Positions 7,048 to 15,777 of a stretch of DNA of 64,000 bases are shown one piece after another (the first letter of the stretch is position 1; the number at the start of each line of letters is the position of its first letter). Source of the DNA: Selenomonadaceae bacterium (GTDB taxonomy: Bacteria; Bacillota; Negativicutes; Selenomonadales; Selenomonadaceae); assembly GCA_017527075.1 (NCBI GenBank), contig JAFXQM010000024.1, positions 62,001 to 126,000 of the forward strand, read 5' to 3'. Under the pieces are notes generated by a model that was not told where the DNA came from, did not search any database, and was given only the letters and a program-made list of their open reading frames with translations. A program made the translations under genes and the position numbers.

Positions 7048-10000
7048 TTATCTGGGCGAATAAGTTTTGAGGACGTTGCCGGAAGCGTCTTTGATGTCAA
7101 CGTAGCTGCTCGCGGCGTTCTCGAAAGTGAGTCGTCCGTCGCCAATTTCAAAGATAACCGAGTTCGACCTGACGAAGGGGTTGCCCACTTTGTCGGTGGT
7201 GTTGACAATGACCGTGTCGAGGTCCACGTCGTAATCGGTGATGAAGTCGTCGCCGTCGCCGTCGGTGTAGAAGAAAGTATCTCTGCCGCTGCCGCCCGTG
7301 AGAGTGTCGGAGCCTGCGCCGCCCCACAGCGAATCGTTTCCGCCGCCGCCGTTGATTGAATCATCGCCTGCCAAGCCGTAGAGTTTGTCGCCGGAGATGC
7401 CGCCGATTATCACGTTGTTCTTTTTGTTGGCGGTTATGCTCAAGCCCTGAGTGACTTCCGAGGCGTCAATCGTTTCGACGGAATCTTTGTACTCGTCGTA
7501 GTCGGCAATGTCGAAGCTGTCTTTGGTGTAGCCGGAAAGAATCGTCGCGCCCGTGCCTTCGTCGTTGAAGCGGACAACTTCGGGATAGCTGTGCTCGCCC
7601 TTGGAGTCGCTGTAGGCGATGACTTTTTCCGCCGCGCCGCTGAGGGTGATTTTGCCCTTGCTCGCCAGCGTGAGGATGAGATCCTTGCCGCTCTTGCTCG
7701 GCGCAATTTTTTTAACGCTGTCGGAGACAATGTTGAGCGTGTCGTCCTCGTCGAAGTCGGTAATCTTATCGTTGCCGTCGCCCTTGTTGTAAACGAACGT
7801 GTCGGAGCCTGCGCCGCCCGTGAGCGTGTCATTGCCGGTGCCGCCTTCGATAGTGTCGTCGCCCGCTTCGCCGTAGATGGCATCCGTTCCCGCGCCGCCC
7901 ACGAGTGAGTCATTGCCTTTGCCGCCGTAAATCACGTCGTTGCCTTCGCCGCCGAGGACTTTGTTATTTTTCTTGTTCGCGGTGATTGTGAGGTCTTGTT
8001 CCACTGCCGCCGCGTTAATCGTGACGATTGTGTTTGCGTAATCGGGGTAATCTGCAACGTCGAAGGTTTCCGCAGTATAAGCCGCCGTCAACGTGACTGC
8101 CGTGCCTTTTGCGTTGAAGGTGACAACTTCGGGGTAGGTGTGTTCGCCCGCGCTGTCTTCGTAGCTGACCACGGCGTCTTTGGCGTCTTTCAAGGTGATT
8201 GTGCCCTGCTTCTTGCCCGTGCCGACGGTGAGGATGACATCGTTGCCTTTGGTCGCGATATCCACTGCGTCCGAGGCGATTTGGAGTTTGTCGCCCGCCT
8301 TGTAGTTTTGAATCGTGTCGTTGCCGTCGCCTTCGGTATAGATGAAAACGCCCGTGCCGCCGGAGCCCGTGAGCAAATCGGCACCCTTGCCGCCTTCCAG
8401 TGTTATCTTCCGCCCGACAGCCGTAATCGTGTCAGCTTTTCCGCCGCCGCTGATTTTTGCCGCCTTATAATCCGTGCCGAATTCAAACGCGTACTCGTCA
8501 CTGCCGACGGCGATATCTTTGGTCAGCGCGCTTGCTTTGGCGGTTATCGCCGTTTCACCAACCGTGAGACCTTTCGTGGCCTTCGCGCCTTCAATCGTGG
8601 CAAGCGGTGAGCCTTCCGTTGCCTTCGAGTAGGTAATTGCTCTGCCGTTGGTTGAAATGCTGTAGCCCGCGCTCGTCGTGCCGCCCGTGTAAGTTGCGGT
8701 GGAGCCGTCCAGTGACCAATCGCCGTCCTCAGCCGTCGGTTCGGGGACGTTGCTTGCCAGCGCGAGGGTGTAGCCTTTGTTGACTGTGACCTTGCTCGTG
8801 CCGAGTGCCGCCTTGCTTACCGTGACGACCGTATCATTGACTTTCAAACCTTTGATTGACTTGACGCCCTTGAGGATAATCGGGTCTGCGGCGTCTTGGG
8901 CTTCGGTGTAGGTGATTGTGTTGTCTTCGAGGGTGTAGCCCGCCGAAATTGCGCCGCTGCTGTAGGTTGCCGTCGTGTCTTCGAGTGTCCAGCCTGCGGG
9001 CTCAACCGTCGGCTCGTCCACGTCTTCAGCCAGCGCGAGGGTGTAAGTTTTGCCGGTGATTGTGACATCGCTCGTGCCCAAGGACTTCGCGCCGACCGTG
9101 ACGACTTTGCCTTTGACGTTGAGTCCGTCGGTGCTCGTCACGCCTTTGACTTTAACCAAGTTCTTCGTCGCTTCGGGAATGTAACTGATTGCGTTGTCTT
9201 CGAGTTCATAGCCCGCGCTCGTCGTTTGCTTGTAGGTTGCCGTCGAACCGCTCAGGCTCCAATCTTTTGTCGTCGAGGACGGGTCAATGTCGCCGTCGAG
9301 GGCAAGGCTGTAACCGTCGCCGCTGATTGTGACATCGCTCGTGCCCAAGGACTTTGCCCCCACCGTCACGACGTTATCTTTGACCGTAAGTCCGTCGGTG
9401 CTCGTCACGCCCGCGACCTTTGCCAAAGTCTTTGTTGCCTTGGGGGTGTAGCTTATTGCGTTGTCTTCGAGGGTGTAGCCCGCCGAAGTCGTCTGCCTGT
9501 AGCTTGCCGTGTTACCGCTCAGCTTCCACGAATATTTGACCGTGGCTTCGTCAACATCGCCGTCGAGGGCGAGAGTGTAACCTTTGCCGCTGATGGTCAC
9601 GTCGTCCGTGCCCAACGAATCCGCGCCGACCGTGACAACTTTTCCTTTCAGCGAAAGACCTTCAAGGCTCGTCACGCCCGTGACCGTCGCCAAGTTCTTC
9701 GTTGATTTGGGCGAGTAAACGATGACATTGTCTTCGAGTTCATAGCCCGCGCTTATCGTCTGCTTGTAACTGGCGGTGTTTTCTTTCAAGGTCCATTTCT
9801 TTTTACTCGTCGGAGCTTTCACGTCGTCGCCGAGGGCAAGCGTGTATCCGTCGCTGATACTCACGTCGTCCAAGCCGAGGGAGGCAGCCGAAACCGTCAC
9901 AACTTTTTTCTTGCTGGGTTCGCTGAGGCCTTCGAGAGATTCGACGTTGGTGACAACAATCAAAGTCTTTTTCGTGTTGCCGTAAATGGCGGTGGTGCCG

Positions 10001-11874
10001 TTGAGTCTCCAGGTGTTGGTGAGGTCTTCTTCCGTGCCGATAATGTTGATTGAGGACAACTTCGCCGCGTCTTTGAGGGTGATTGAGCCGTCGCCGACGG
10101 TGAAGACGATATCAGAGCCGCTGACCTCCGAGGAGTAGACGTTGCCGGCAATCGAGAGGGTGGAGTTGGTGTTGAAGCCGCTGACAGTGTCGTGGCCGTC
10201 GCCGTCGCTGTACTCAATCAAATGACCGAAATTGTATTCGCTGATACGAATGGAATCGTTGCCCGCGCCGCCGCGCATGGTAATACTGTCTCCGTTGTTG
10301 ACGTCGGCGAAAAGGGTATCGTCGCCTTCGTTGCCTTCGACAATTGCTCTGTCTCCGGTGAGGATATAATCGTCGCCCGCACCGCCGCGCAGTGTCACGT
10401 CGTGGACGTGGTTATCGATGGTGTCGTTGCCGTCGCCCGCGTCGATGATATCATTCGCGCCCGAATAACCGCCGTGGTTGCCGATAGAGTCGTCGCCCGC
10501 ACCGCCGCTAATGGTGACTTCAATAGCGTTGTTGTAAATAACGTCGTTGCCTTCGTCGCCGTCGATTGTGGTATTCGAACCGGTGTTGGAAATTTGGTCG
10601 TTGCCGGGCAGAGCCAAAATCGTGGCGTAGTCTAGGCTGTTTTCAAGGGTGTCGTCTTCGGGCGTGCCCACGATGTAGCGGGGATTGACGGGGGTAGGAA
10701 TCTCGCCTTCAACGTTGACGGACTTCAAAGAAGCCGCGCCGAGCAGGAGCACGGAGCCTTCGCCGACTTTGATAAGGACGTCGTCGCCGTCATCTTCTCT
10801 GGAGTATGTGCCGGTGCCGTCGCCGATTCGCAAAGTGGAAGTGGCGTTGAAGCCGTAAATGGTATCGTGGCCTTCGCCGTCAGCGTAAGTGAAAAGAGCA
10901 TTGGCACCGCCGTTGGAAATGGAGTCGTTGCCTTCGCCGCCGTCGATTCTCACCGCGTCGCTGCTTTCGTTGACGATGATATCGTTGCCTTGTGCACCGA
11001 GAGCCGTGACGGAGTTGCCGACAATGTTAATGGTGTCGCTCAGATATGTGCCTTGCGCGAGCCAGTTTGCGGGAACGGTGATGGCTTGACGCCAAGCGGA
11101 GTTGCGGACGGCAATGTAATTTTTATCCGAGTCCACGTTGCCCACGACGTAATCGCCCGTTGCCTCAGAAGTTTTGAAAGTCGCGACATCGGAAGTGAGC
11201 CCCACATTTCCCGTCGAGTCTTTGACAGTCGGGACAACCATCACGCCGTCGGACTCCGAGCCGCCCAAGCTGACGTTGACGGAAGTCGCGCTGATAATTT
11301 TTTGGGCGATAATTTGAATGTCGAGGTTGTTAATGTCATAAAAACTTCCGCCCGTGGCGTTTGCGATAGGCTGCCACTCCGTCTGGCAGTTTCTGCCGAC
11401 TGTGCCGAAGACATCAATCTGAACGTCGGTGCCGCCGAGCATTTCGAGCACGGAATCAGTGCTCAGATACGAGGAAGGGTCGCCGTCGCCGCTCTCGCCC
11501 AGATTGTGGAAATCGGCGTCGGTTACAACGATAAATCTTTTCTCGTTTCCGGCGAGGAACTCCATTTTGGTCGCCTCAGTCACGACCTCCAAGCCCGATT
11601 CGGGACCGTCCAAGCCGCCGTCGGCGCGAATGCCCGAAATCCATTTTTTGAAAGTTTCCGGGTCTTCCGTAAAGCCGTAGGACCTGATGGCACTGTCGGC
11701 CAAGTCGCCGTATTCAATCAAGCCCAAGCGGAAGCTCGTGCCGCCCTCGTTCAGGGTGTTTGCAAACGAAGTTATTGAATTTTTGACCTTGGTTATATAA
11801 CTCCACATGCTGCCCGTGTTGTCAATAATAAAGACAATGTCAGTGGGGGTGCCGCCTGAAATTGTTGCCGGCAT
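7048..11874 (-). CDS. Giant VWA-RTX repeat protein, probably secreted by a type I system
   Basis: This acidic protein of 1608 residues begins with a von Willebrand factor A domain (about 10-190; MIDAS-like DNTGSM). RTX-type calcium-binding nonapeptides follow (about 320-570, for example GGAGDDSIG and GGAGNDSI). Residues 620-1135 hold about six related units of about 90 residues, each with a core like VVTVGAKSLGTSDVTI then GYTLAL. Further RTX blocks lie at 1310-1365 and 1487-1535, such as GGKGNDSLVGGAGTD. There is no N-terminal signal peptide; RTX proteins normally leave through type I secretion guided by a C-terminal signal. No transporter genes are in the window. An adhesin or surface-layer role is likely but unproven. 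The ATG follows AGGAGG. Confidence 0.85.
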   Translation of the reverse strand: MPATISGGTPTDIVFIIDNTGSMWSYITKVKNSITSFANTLNEGGTSFRLGLIEYGDLADSAIRSYGFTEDPETFKKWISGIRADGGLDGPESGLEVVTEATKMEFLAGNEKRFIVVTDADFHNLGESGDGDPSSYLSTDSVLEMLGGTDVQIDVFGTVGRNCQTEWQPIANATGGSFYDINNLDIQIIAQKIISATSVNVSLGGSESDGVMVVPTVKDSTGNVGLTSDVATFKTSEATGDYVVGNVDSDKNYIAVRNSAWRQAITVPANWLAQGTYLSDTINIVGNSVTALGAQGNDIIVNESSDAVRIDGGEGNDSISNGGANALFTYADGEGHDTIYGFNATSTLRIGDGTGTYSREDDGDDVLIKVGEGSVLLLGAASLKSVNVEGEIPTPVNPRYIVGTPEDDTLENSLDYATILALPGNDQISNTGSNTTIDGDEGNDVIYNNAIEVTISGGAGDDSIGNHGGYSGANDIIDAGDGNDTIDNHVHDVTLRGGAGDDYILTGDRAIVEGNEGDDTLFADVNNGDSITMRGGAGNDSIRISEYNFGHLIEYSDGDGHDTVSGFNTNSTLSIAGNVYSSEVSGSDIVFTVGDGSITLKDAAKLSSINIIGTEEDLTNTWRLNGTTAIYGNTKKTLIVVTNVESLEGLSEPSKKKVVTVSAASLGLDDVSISDGYTLALGDDVKAPTSKKKWTLKENTASYKQTISAGYELEDNVIVYSPKSTKNLATVTGVTSLEGLSLKGKVVTVGADSLGTDDVTISGKGYTLALDGDVDEATVKYSWKLSGNTASYRQTTSAGYTLEDNAISYTPKATKTLAKVAGVTSTDGLTVKDNVVTVGAKSLGTSDVTISGDGYSLALDGDIDPSSTTKDWSLSGSTATYKQTTSAGYELEDNAISYIPEATKNLVKVKGVTSTDGLNVKGKVVTVGAKSLGTSDVTITGKTYTLALAEDVDEPTVEPAGWTLEDTTATYSSGAISAGYTLEDNTITYTEAQDAADPIILKGVKSIKGLKVNDTVVTVSKAALGTSKVTVNKGYTLALASNVPEPTAEDGDWSLDGSTATYTGGTTSAGYSISTNGRAITYSKATEGSPLATIEGAKATKGLTVGETAITAKASALTKDIAVGSDEYAFEFGTDYKAAKISGGGKADTITAVGRKITLEGGKGADLLTGSGGTGVFIYTEGDGNDTIQNYKAGDKLQIASDAVDIATKGNDVILTVGTGKKQGTITLKDAKDAVVSYEDSAGEHTYPEVVTFNAKGTAVTLTAAYTAETFDVADYPDYANTIVTINAAAVEQDLTITANKKNNKVLGGEGNDVIYGGKGNDSLVGGAGTDAIYGEAGDDTIEGGTGNDTLTGGAGSDTFVYNKGDGNDKITDFDEDDTLNIVSDSVKKIAPSKSGKDLILTLASKGKITLSGAAEKVIAYSDSKGEHSYPEVVRFNDEGTGATILSGYTKDSFDIADYDEYKDSVETIDASEVTQGLSITANKKNNVIIGGISGDKLYGLAGDDSINGGGGNDSLWGGAGSDTLTGGSGRDTFFYTDGDGDDFITDYDVDLDTVIVNTTDKVGNPFVRSNSVIFEIGDGRLTFENAASSYVDIKDASGNVLKTYSPR

Positions 11875-11938
11875 ATTAAAACCTCCTTTTTACCAAAAAG
11901 AAAAACCCGACGAAAAAAATTCCCTCCTTCCCGTCCCA

Positions 11939-11980
11939 AACTCCTAACTCCCAACTCTTAACTCCTAAAATCCCTCCTCT
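11939..11980. repeat. TTAGGAR-type heptamer minisatellite, locus 1
   Basis: A run of CTCCTAA / CTCTTAA / CTCCCAA heptamers lies in the untranslated leader of the VWA-RTX gene, between its promoter and start codon. It belongs to the same repeat family as the loci at 12743, 31042, 52915 and 57671. Confidence 0.7.
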
Positions 11981-12012
11981 TTTAAAAAACATAGAAAACA
12001 TTCATCTGCCGT

Positions 12013-12041
12013 AGTATACAGCACGAATTTAAGTAAAGCAA
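12013..12041 (-). promoter_or_regulatory. Promoter of the VWA-RTX gene
   Basis: On the minus strand TTGCTT (12041-12036) and TATACT (12018-12013) are separated by 17 bases. The predicted leader is about 130 bases and contains the heptamer run. Confidence 0.6.
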
Positions 12042-12055
12042 GAAAATTTCGTGTC

Positions 12056-12712
12056 TCAAGAATATTTCATGACGACGCCGCGAATCATATCGCCGACGCG
12101 TTTGGTGTGATCGAGTGCCTCTTCCACGTCCTCCAAAATATCTTTCCACTTAATCAGATGAATGACCGCGCGACTGGCTCCGTGTTCGCGGGCAGCCTCC
12201 GCCGCCTCGTCGAAGAGGATGCCGATATCCGCGCGGTAAATCAAATCTCCGCGGCTCTCGTTGTCGGAAATTTTGTGAACGGCGTCCAAAATCTCATTCT
12301 GATTTTTTTTCACGTCGCTCAAAAGCTTGAAAGACTTAACCAACTCGTTCGTGCTGTCGAGCAAAAGTTTCGTCAAGGCGTGCGAGCGTTTGGTCGAGTG
12401 CCCCGCGTGATACATGATTATCCTCTGCAGCGCGCCCTGCAACATGTCCACGCCCTTGTCCAGCTCATTGGCGATTGCGAAAATATCTTCGCGGTCAATC
12501 GGCGTGATGAAACTCAAGTTCAGCTTGTTGATGATTTTCTCGTTTACTGCGTCCGCCGCCGACTCCAAGCCGAGTATGTCTTCGATTCGTTCGAGTGCTT
12601 GATTGGGGTCTTTAATCACGTCGTCGAGCAGCACCGCGCCCAGGTGAAAAAATTTTGCGTTCTCCAGGAACAGGTCAAAGAACTCAGTGTCCTTCCGTGA
12701 AAAATTAAACAT
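12056..12712 (-). CDS. DUF47 / PhoU-related protein
   Basis: An all-helical cytosolic protein of 218 residues, recognised as the DUF47 (PhoU-like) family by its layout: an N-terminal FDLFLENAKFFHLGAVLLDD helix, ITPIDREDIFAIANELDKG, and the C-terminal LIKWKDILEDVEEALDHT helix. Members are often encoded next to a PiT-type phosphate transporter and are thought to control it. No transporter is present here. The ATG at 12712 is better placed relative to AAGGAAG than the TTG two codons upstream. TrkA lies 63 bp upstream on the same strand, separated by a heptamer repeat. Confidence 0.85.
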   Translation of the reverse strand: MFNFSRKDTEFFDLFLENAKFFHLGAVLLDDVIKDPNQALERIEDILGLESAADAVNEKIINKLNLSFITPIDREDIFAIANELDKGVDMLQGALQRIIMYHAGHSTKRSHALTKLLLDSTNELVKSFKLLSDVKKNQNEILDAVHKISDNESRGDLIYRADIGILFDEAAEAAREHGASRAVIHLIKWKDILEDVEEALDHTKRVGDMIRGVVMKYS

Positions 12713-12742
12713 CGGCAAACTTCCTTTCTGTCAATCAGGAAT

Positions 12743-12779
12743 TTAACTCCTAACTCTTAACTCCTAATTCCTAATTCAA
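12743..12779. repeat. Heptamer minisatellite, locus 2
   Basis: Five to six AACTCCT / AATTCCT heptamers fill the gap between trkA and the DUF47 gene and run into the trkA stop codon region. Confidence 0.75.
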
Positions 12780-14116
12780 TTAAACCAGGTCATAACTTCC
12801 TGAGCCGCGCCGCGCAAGCAAAATAAAATCGTCCTGTCGCCGGGCAAAAGAATCGTGTGGCCGTTTGGTATCTGCGCCTTGTTCTTGCGAACGTAAGCGC
12901 ACACCAGGCACGACTTCGGCAACCTGACGTCCATTAATTTTTTCCCCGCGACCCGCGCGCCCTTCTGAACGATAACTTCAACTGCCTCGGCCCTTGCCCC
13001 CTCCAAAATCGAAACGCTCACCACGCCGCCGCGCCTCACGAACGCCAAGACTTCACTCGCCGACAAAAGCCTCGCCGAAATCACCACGTCGATACCGACC
13101 TGCTCAATCAAATCCGCGTATTCCGTCCGATAAACTCTGACGACGGTTTTTTTCGCGCCCAAATGTTTTGCCAGCAGAGCAATCATCAAATTCAATTTAT
13201 CGTCCTCGGTTAAGCAAACGACCACGTCCGCCGACGCCACGCCCTCTTGCGCCAACAAATCCACGTTCGTGCCGTCGCCGTAAATCGCAATGCTGTCGCC
13301 GCTGAGAAGTTGCGCAATGTCCTCGCAACGTTCGCGATCCTTCTCAATCACTTTGACGTTGACGCCCGCATTAATCAGCATAACCGCCAGCGTCCGTGAA
13401 ATTCTGCCCGCGCCGATTATCATCACCCGTTCCAGCTTCCGCGAATCGCGCTGAACAAAATTTTTGCTGAACTTTTCAATTTCGTTCGGAAAACCGATGA
13501 AGTACGCGTTATCCCGAACCTGCAGCGAATCGTCGCCGTGCGGGATAATCATCTCCCTGTCACGGAAAATTAATCCCGCCAAAACTCCTTCGGGCAGCCG
13601 CAACTTTTTGAACGGGATGTCGACGTATTGGCTGTCCCTGCGGATTTTGACTTCAAAGAGTTTGACTTTGCCGCCGGCGAATTCGTCGACGTCCAAGGCG
13701 GCGGGCGTCATGAGGATTCGATAAATTTCGTGCGCGGCAATCATTTCGGGATTGAGCATGAGGTCGATGTCAAAATTTTTTTTGAGATAATCCCTTGCCT
13801 CGCTGAGGAATTGCATGTCGCGGATTCGGGCAATCGTGTGCTTTATGCCGTGCTTCTTTGCGAGAATGCAGGCAACCATATTCACCTCGTCGATGGCAGT
13901 CACCGCGATGAAAACGTCCGCGCCGTTGACGTCGGGGTCGTCCATGGTTATGGGGCTGGCACCGTTGGCAACAATCGTCAGCACGTCCAGATTATTTTTC
14001 AAGGCAGTCAGCCGGTCTTCCTCGCGGTCGATGACGGTCACCGACATTTGCTCGTTGCTCAAAAGTTCCGCGATTGTGTAACCGAGTTTGCCCGCCCCGA
14101 CAATCACCACTTTCAT
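12776..14116 (-). CDS. trkA: Trk system potassium uptake protein TrkA
   Basis: TrkA is the cytosolic NAD(H)-binding regulatory subunit of Trk/Ktr potassium channels. The 446-residue protein shows two tandem RCK modules: the first Rossmann loop is VIVGAGKLGYTIAELL at residue 3, the second MIIGAGRISRTLAVML near 231, each followed by an RCK_C domain (GGKVKLFEVKI and GGVVSVSILEGA). This is full length for TrkA. The membrane partner TrkH/TrkG is not in the window. Its start overlaps the stop of the radical SAM gene by 4 bp (ATGA), so the two are probably translationally coupled. Confidence 0.94.
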   Translation of the reverse strand: MKVVIVGAGKLGYTIAELLSNEQMSVTVIDREEDRLTALKNNLDVLTIVANGASPITMDDPDVNGADVFIAVTAIDEVNMVACILAKKHGIKHTIARIRDMQFLSEARDYLKKNFDIDLMLNPEMIAAHEIYRILMTPAALDVDEFAGGKVKLFEVKIRRDSQYVDIPFKKLRLPEGVLAGLIFRDREMIIPHGDDSLQVRDNAYFIGFPNEIEKFSKNFVQRDSRKLERVMIIGAGRISRTLAVMLINAGVNVKVIEKDRERCEDIAQLLSGDSIAIYGDGTNVDLLAQEGVASADVVVCLTEDDKLNLMIALLAKHLGAKKTVVRVYRTEYADLIEQVGIDVVISARLLSASEVLAFVRRGGVVSVSILEGARAEAVEVIVQKGARVAGKKLMDVRLPKSCLVCAYVRKNKAQIPNGHTILLPGDRTILFCLRGAAQEVMTWFN

Positions 14117-15693
14117 TTTATCACCTCACAAACTCCGCAACGTTTGCAGCCGTCGAAGCAAGGCGGCGTCGATTTTAATTCCCGCGCGCGTTTGAACTCG
14201 TCAATCAAATATTTTTTGCTGAAGCCCTGGTCGAGAAAATCCCACGGCAAATTTTCTTCCACGCTCCGTTCGCGCAAGTAATCGTCCTCGTCCAAGCCCG
14301 CCGCTTTGAAATTTTTCCTGAAGTCCTGCGGCGTCTCCGAGTGCAAAATTATTTCCGAAATTTTTTTGTCGCCGCGTGAGAGTATCGCCTGAACCTGCGC
14401 CGACTTGAGCGACTCCGAAATCATTTCCGCGCCGCCGAGTGATTTTAAACTGCCGCGCAAAATTTTAAAAGCCGCGTTCAAATATTTTTTGTCGGCGAAC
14501 TTTGACCACTGAAACGGCGTGAACGGCTTGGGCACGAAGGGATTCACGCTGAGCGTCAGCCGCCCGCGACAAAATTTTTTTATCCGCGCCGTCAGCCGCG
14601 AAATTTCTTCCACGTCCGCCAATTCCTCGAACGGCAACCCGACCATGAAGTACAGCCGAAAATTTTTTATCCCCGCCCGCAAGCCGAGTTCAACCGCCGT
14701 GAAAATATTTTCCTCCGTCAGCCCCTTGTTGATGACGCGCCGCATTTTCTCCGAGCCGACTTCGGGCGCGATTGTCAAAGTCTTCAGCCCGCTCGCTGCC
14801 AAAGATTTCACCAGCTCTTCCGTCACCGAATCCGCCCTGAAAGACGCAACCGACATTTGCAGCCCCGCGCCCAAGATGAATTTGCACAGCGCGTCGATTT
14901 GCGGGTAATCGGATATCGCCGCGCCCATGAGCCCGATTTTTTTCCCGAAATTTTTTGCGTCGACAATTTCCTTTTTGAGCACGTCGAGTGAACGGTTGCG
15001 CGGGCGTCGGAAGCAATAACCCGCCATGCAGAAGCGGCAATGACGTCCGCAGCCGCGCGCCGTCTCAATCAAGTACATATTGAACTCGGCGTCGTCGGTC
15101 AGCACCGTGGAGTGCGCGGGGGATTCGTCGAGATTTTCAACCCACTGCCGCGAAACTTTTTTCGGGAAGGCGGGGACGTAAACGCCGGCGACCTGCGAAA
15201 TTTTTTCCAGGCGTTGGAGGCGCGGAAGATTTTCGGAGGAAATAATTTCGTGGAGGAGCGGCGGCAAAATTTTTTCGCCCTCGCCGATGACAAACGCGTC
15301 GAAGATTTTGCTGAGCGGTTCGGGGTTGAACGTCGCGCACGGTCCGCCCGCGATGATTATCGGGTCAAAGTCCGTCCGCTCGCTCGCCCGCAATTTTATC
15401 TTGCCAAGCTTGAGCATTTTGACGACGTTAAAATAATCGGGCTCGAAACTCACCGCGAAGCCGACGACTTGAAATTTATTCAGCGGCGTCTGCGTCTCGA
15501 CACTGAGCAGTTCTCCGCGTTCGGGCAGAAAAAATCTTTCGCAGGAAAAATTTTTGTCGGCGTTGATGATTTGGTAAACGATGTGAATGCCGAGGTTGGA
15601 CATGCCCACGCGGTATGCGTTCGGATAAGCCAGCGCGAATTTCAATCGCCCGCCCGTCCGCGCCGCCAAAATTTTTTCGTGAGTTCGAGTCAT
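14113..15693 (-). CDS. Radical SAM protein of the TIGR03960 type
   Basis: A 526-residue radical SAM enzyme. The N-terminal half resembles the vitamin-B12-binding-like domain of this family (FALAYPNAYRVGMSNLG, IIIAGGPCATFNPEPL, VIGEGEKILPPLL). The [4Fe-4S] cluster motif is CGRHCRFC in ETARGCGRHCRFCMAGY, followed by TIAPEVGSEKMRR and YFMVGLPFE. The C-terminus carries a cysteine cluster (CFDGCKRCGVC). TIGR03960 proteins are uncharacterised in function; in many Firmicutes they neighbour RNase G and ribosomal genes, but here trkA follows. The ATG at 15693 has GGAGGG upstream and is preferred over an earlier in-frame start. Confidence 0.85.
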   Translation of the reverse strand: MTRTHEKILAARTGGRLKFALAYPNAYRVGMSNLGIHIVYQIINADKNFSCERFFLPERGELLSVETQTPLNKFQVVGFAVSFEPDYFNVVKMLKLGKIKLRASERTDFDPIIIAGGPCATFNPEPLSKIFDAFVIGEGEKILPPLLHEIISSENLPRLQRLEKISQVAGVYVPAFPKKVSRQWVENLDESPAHSTVLTDDAEFNMYLIETARGCGRHCRFCMAGYCFRRPRNRSLDVLKKEIVDAKNFGKKIGLMGAAISDYPQIDALCKFILGAGLQMSVASFRADSVTEELVKSLAASGLKTLTIAPEVGSEKMRRVINKGLTEENIFTAVELGLRAGIKNFRLYFMVGLPFEELADVEEISRLTARIKKFCRGRLTLSVNPFVPKPFTPFQWSKFADKKYLNAAFKILRGSLKSLGGAEMISESLKSAQVQAILSRGDKKISEIILHSETPQDFRKNFKAAGLDEDDYLRERSVEENLPWDFLDQGFSKKYLIDEFKRARELKSTPPCFDGCKRCGVCEVIK

Positions 15694-15724
15694 GAGTTCC
15701 CTCCAATTTTTTCTGCATGATAAC

Positions 15725-15758
15725 AAAAAAAATCCCCCGCCGCAATTCGCAACGAGGG
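15725..15758 (-). terminator. Terminator after the ATP-grasp gene
   Basis: On the minus strand CCCTCG..GC and GC..CGGGGG form a stem around GAATT, followed by A and a T8 run. A nearly identical terminator lies at 17094-17126. Confidence 0.75.
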
Positions 15759-15777
15759 CTTGAAAATTTTCGTTCAG

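Noticed and set aside
10867..11778. 303-residue plus-strand frame
   Set aside because: Antisense shadow of the VWA domain region of the large RTX gene; no start signals.
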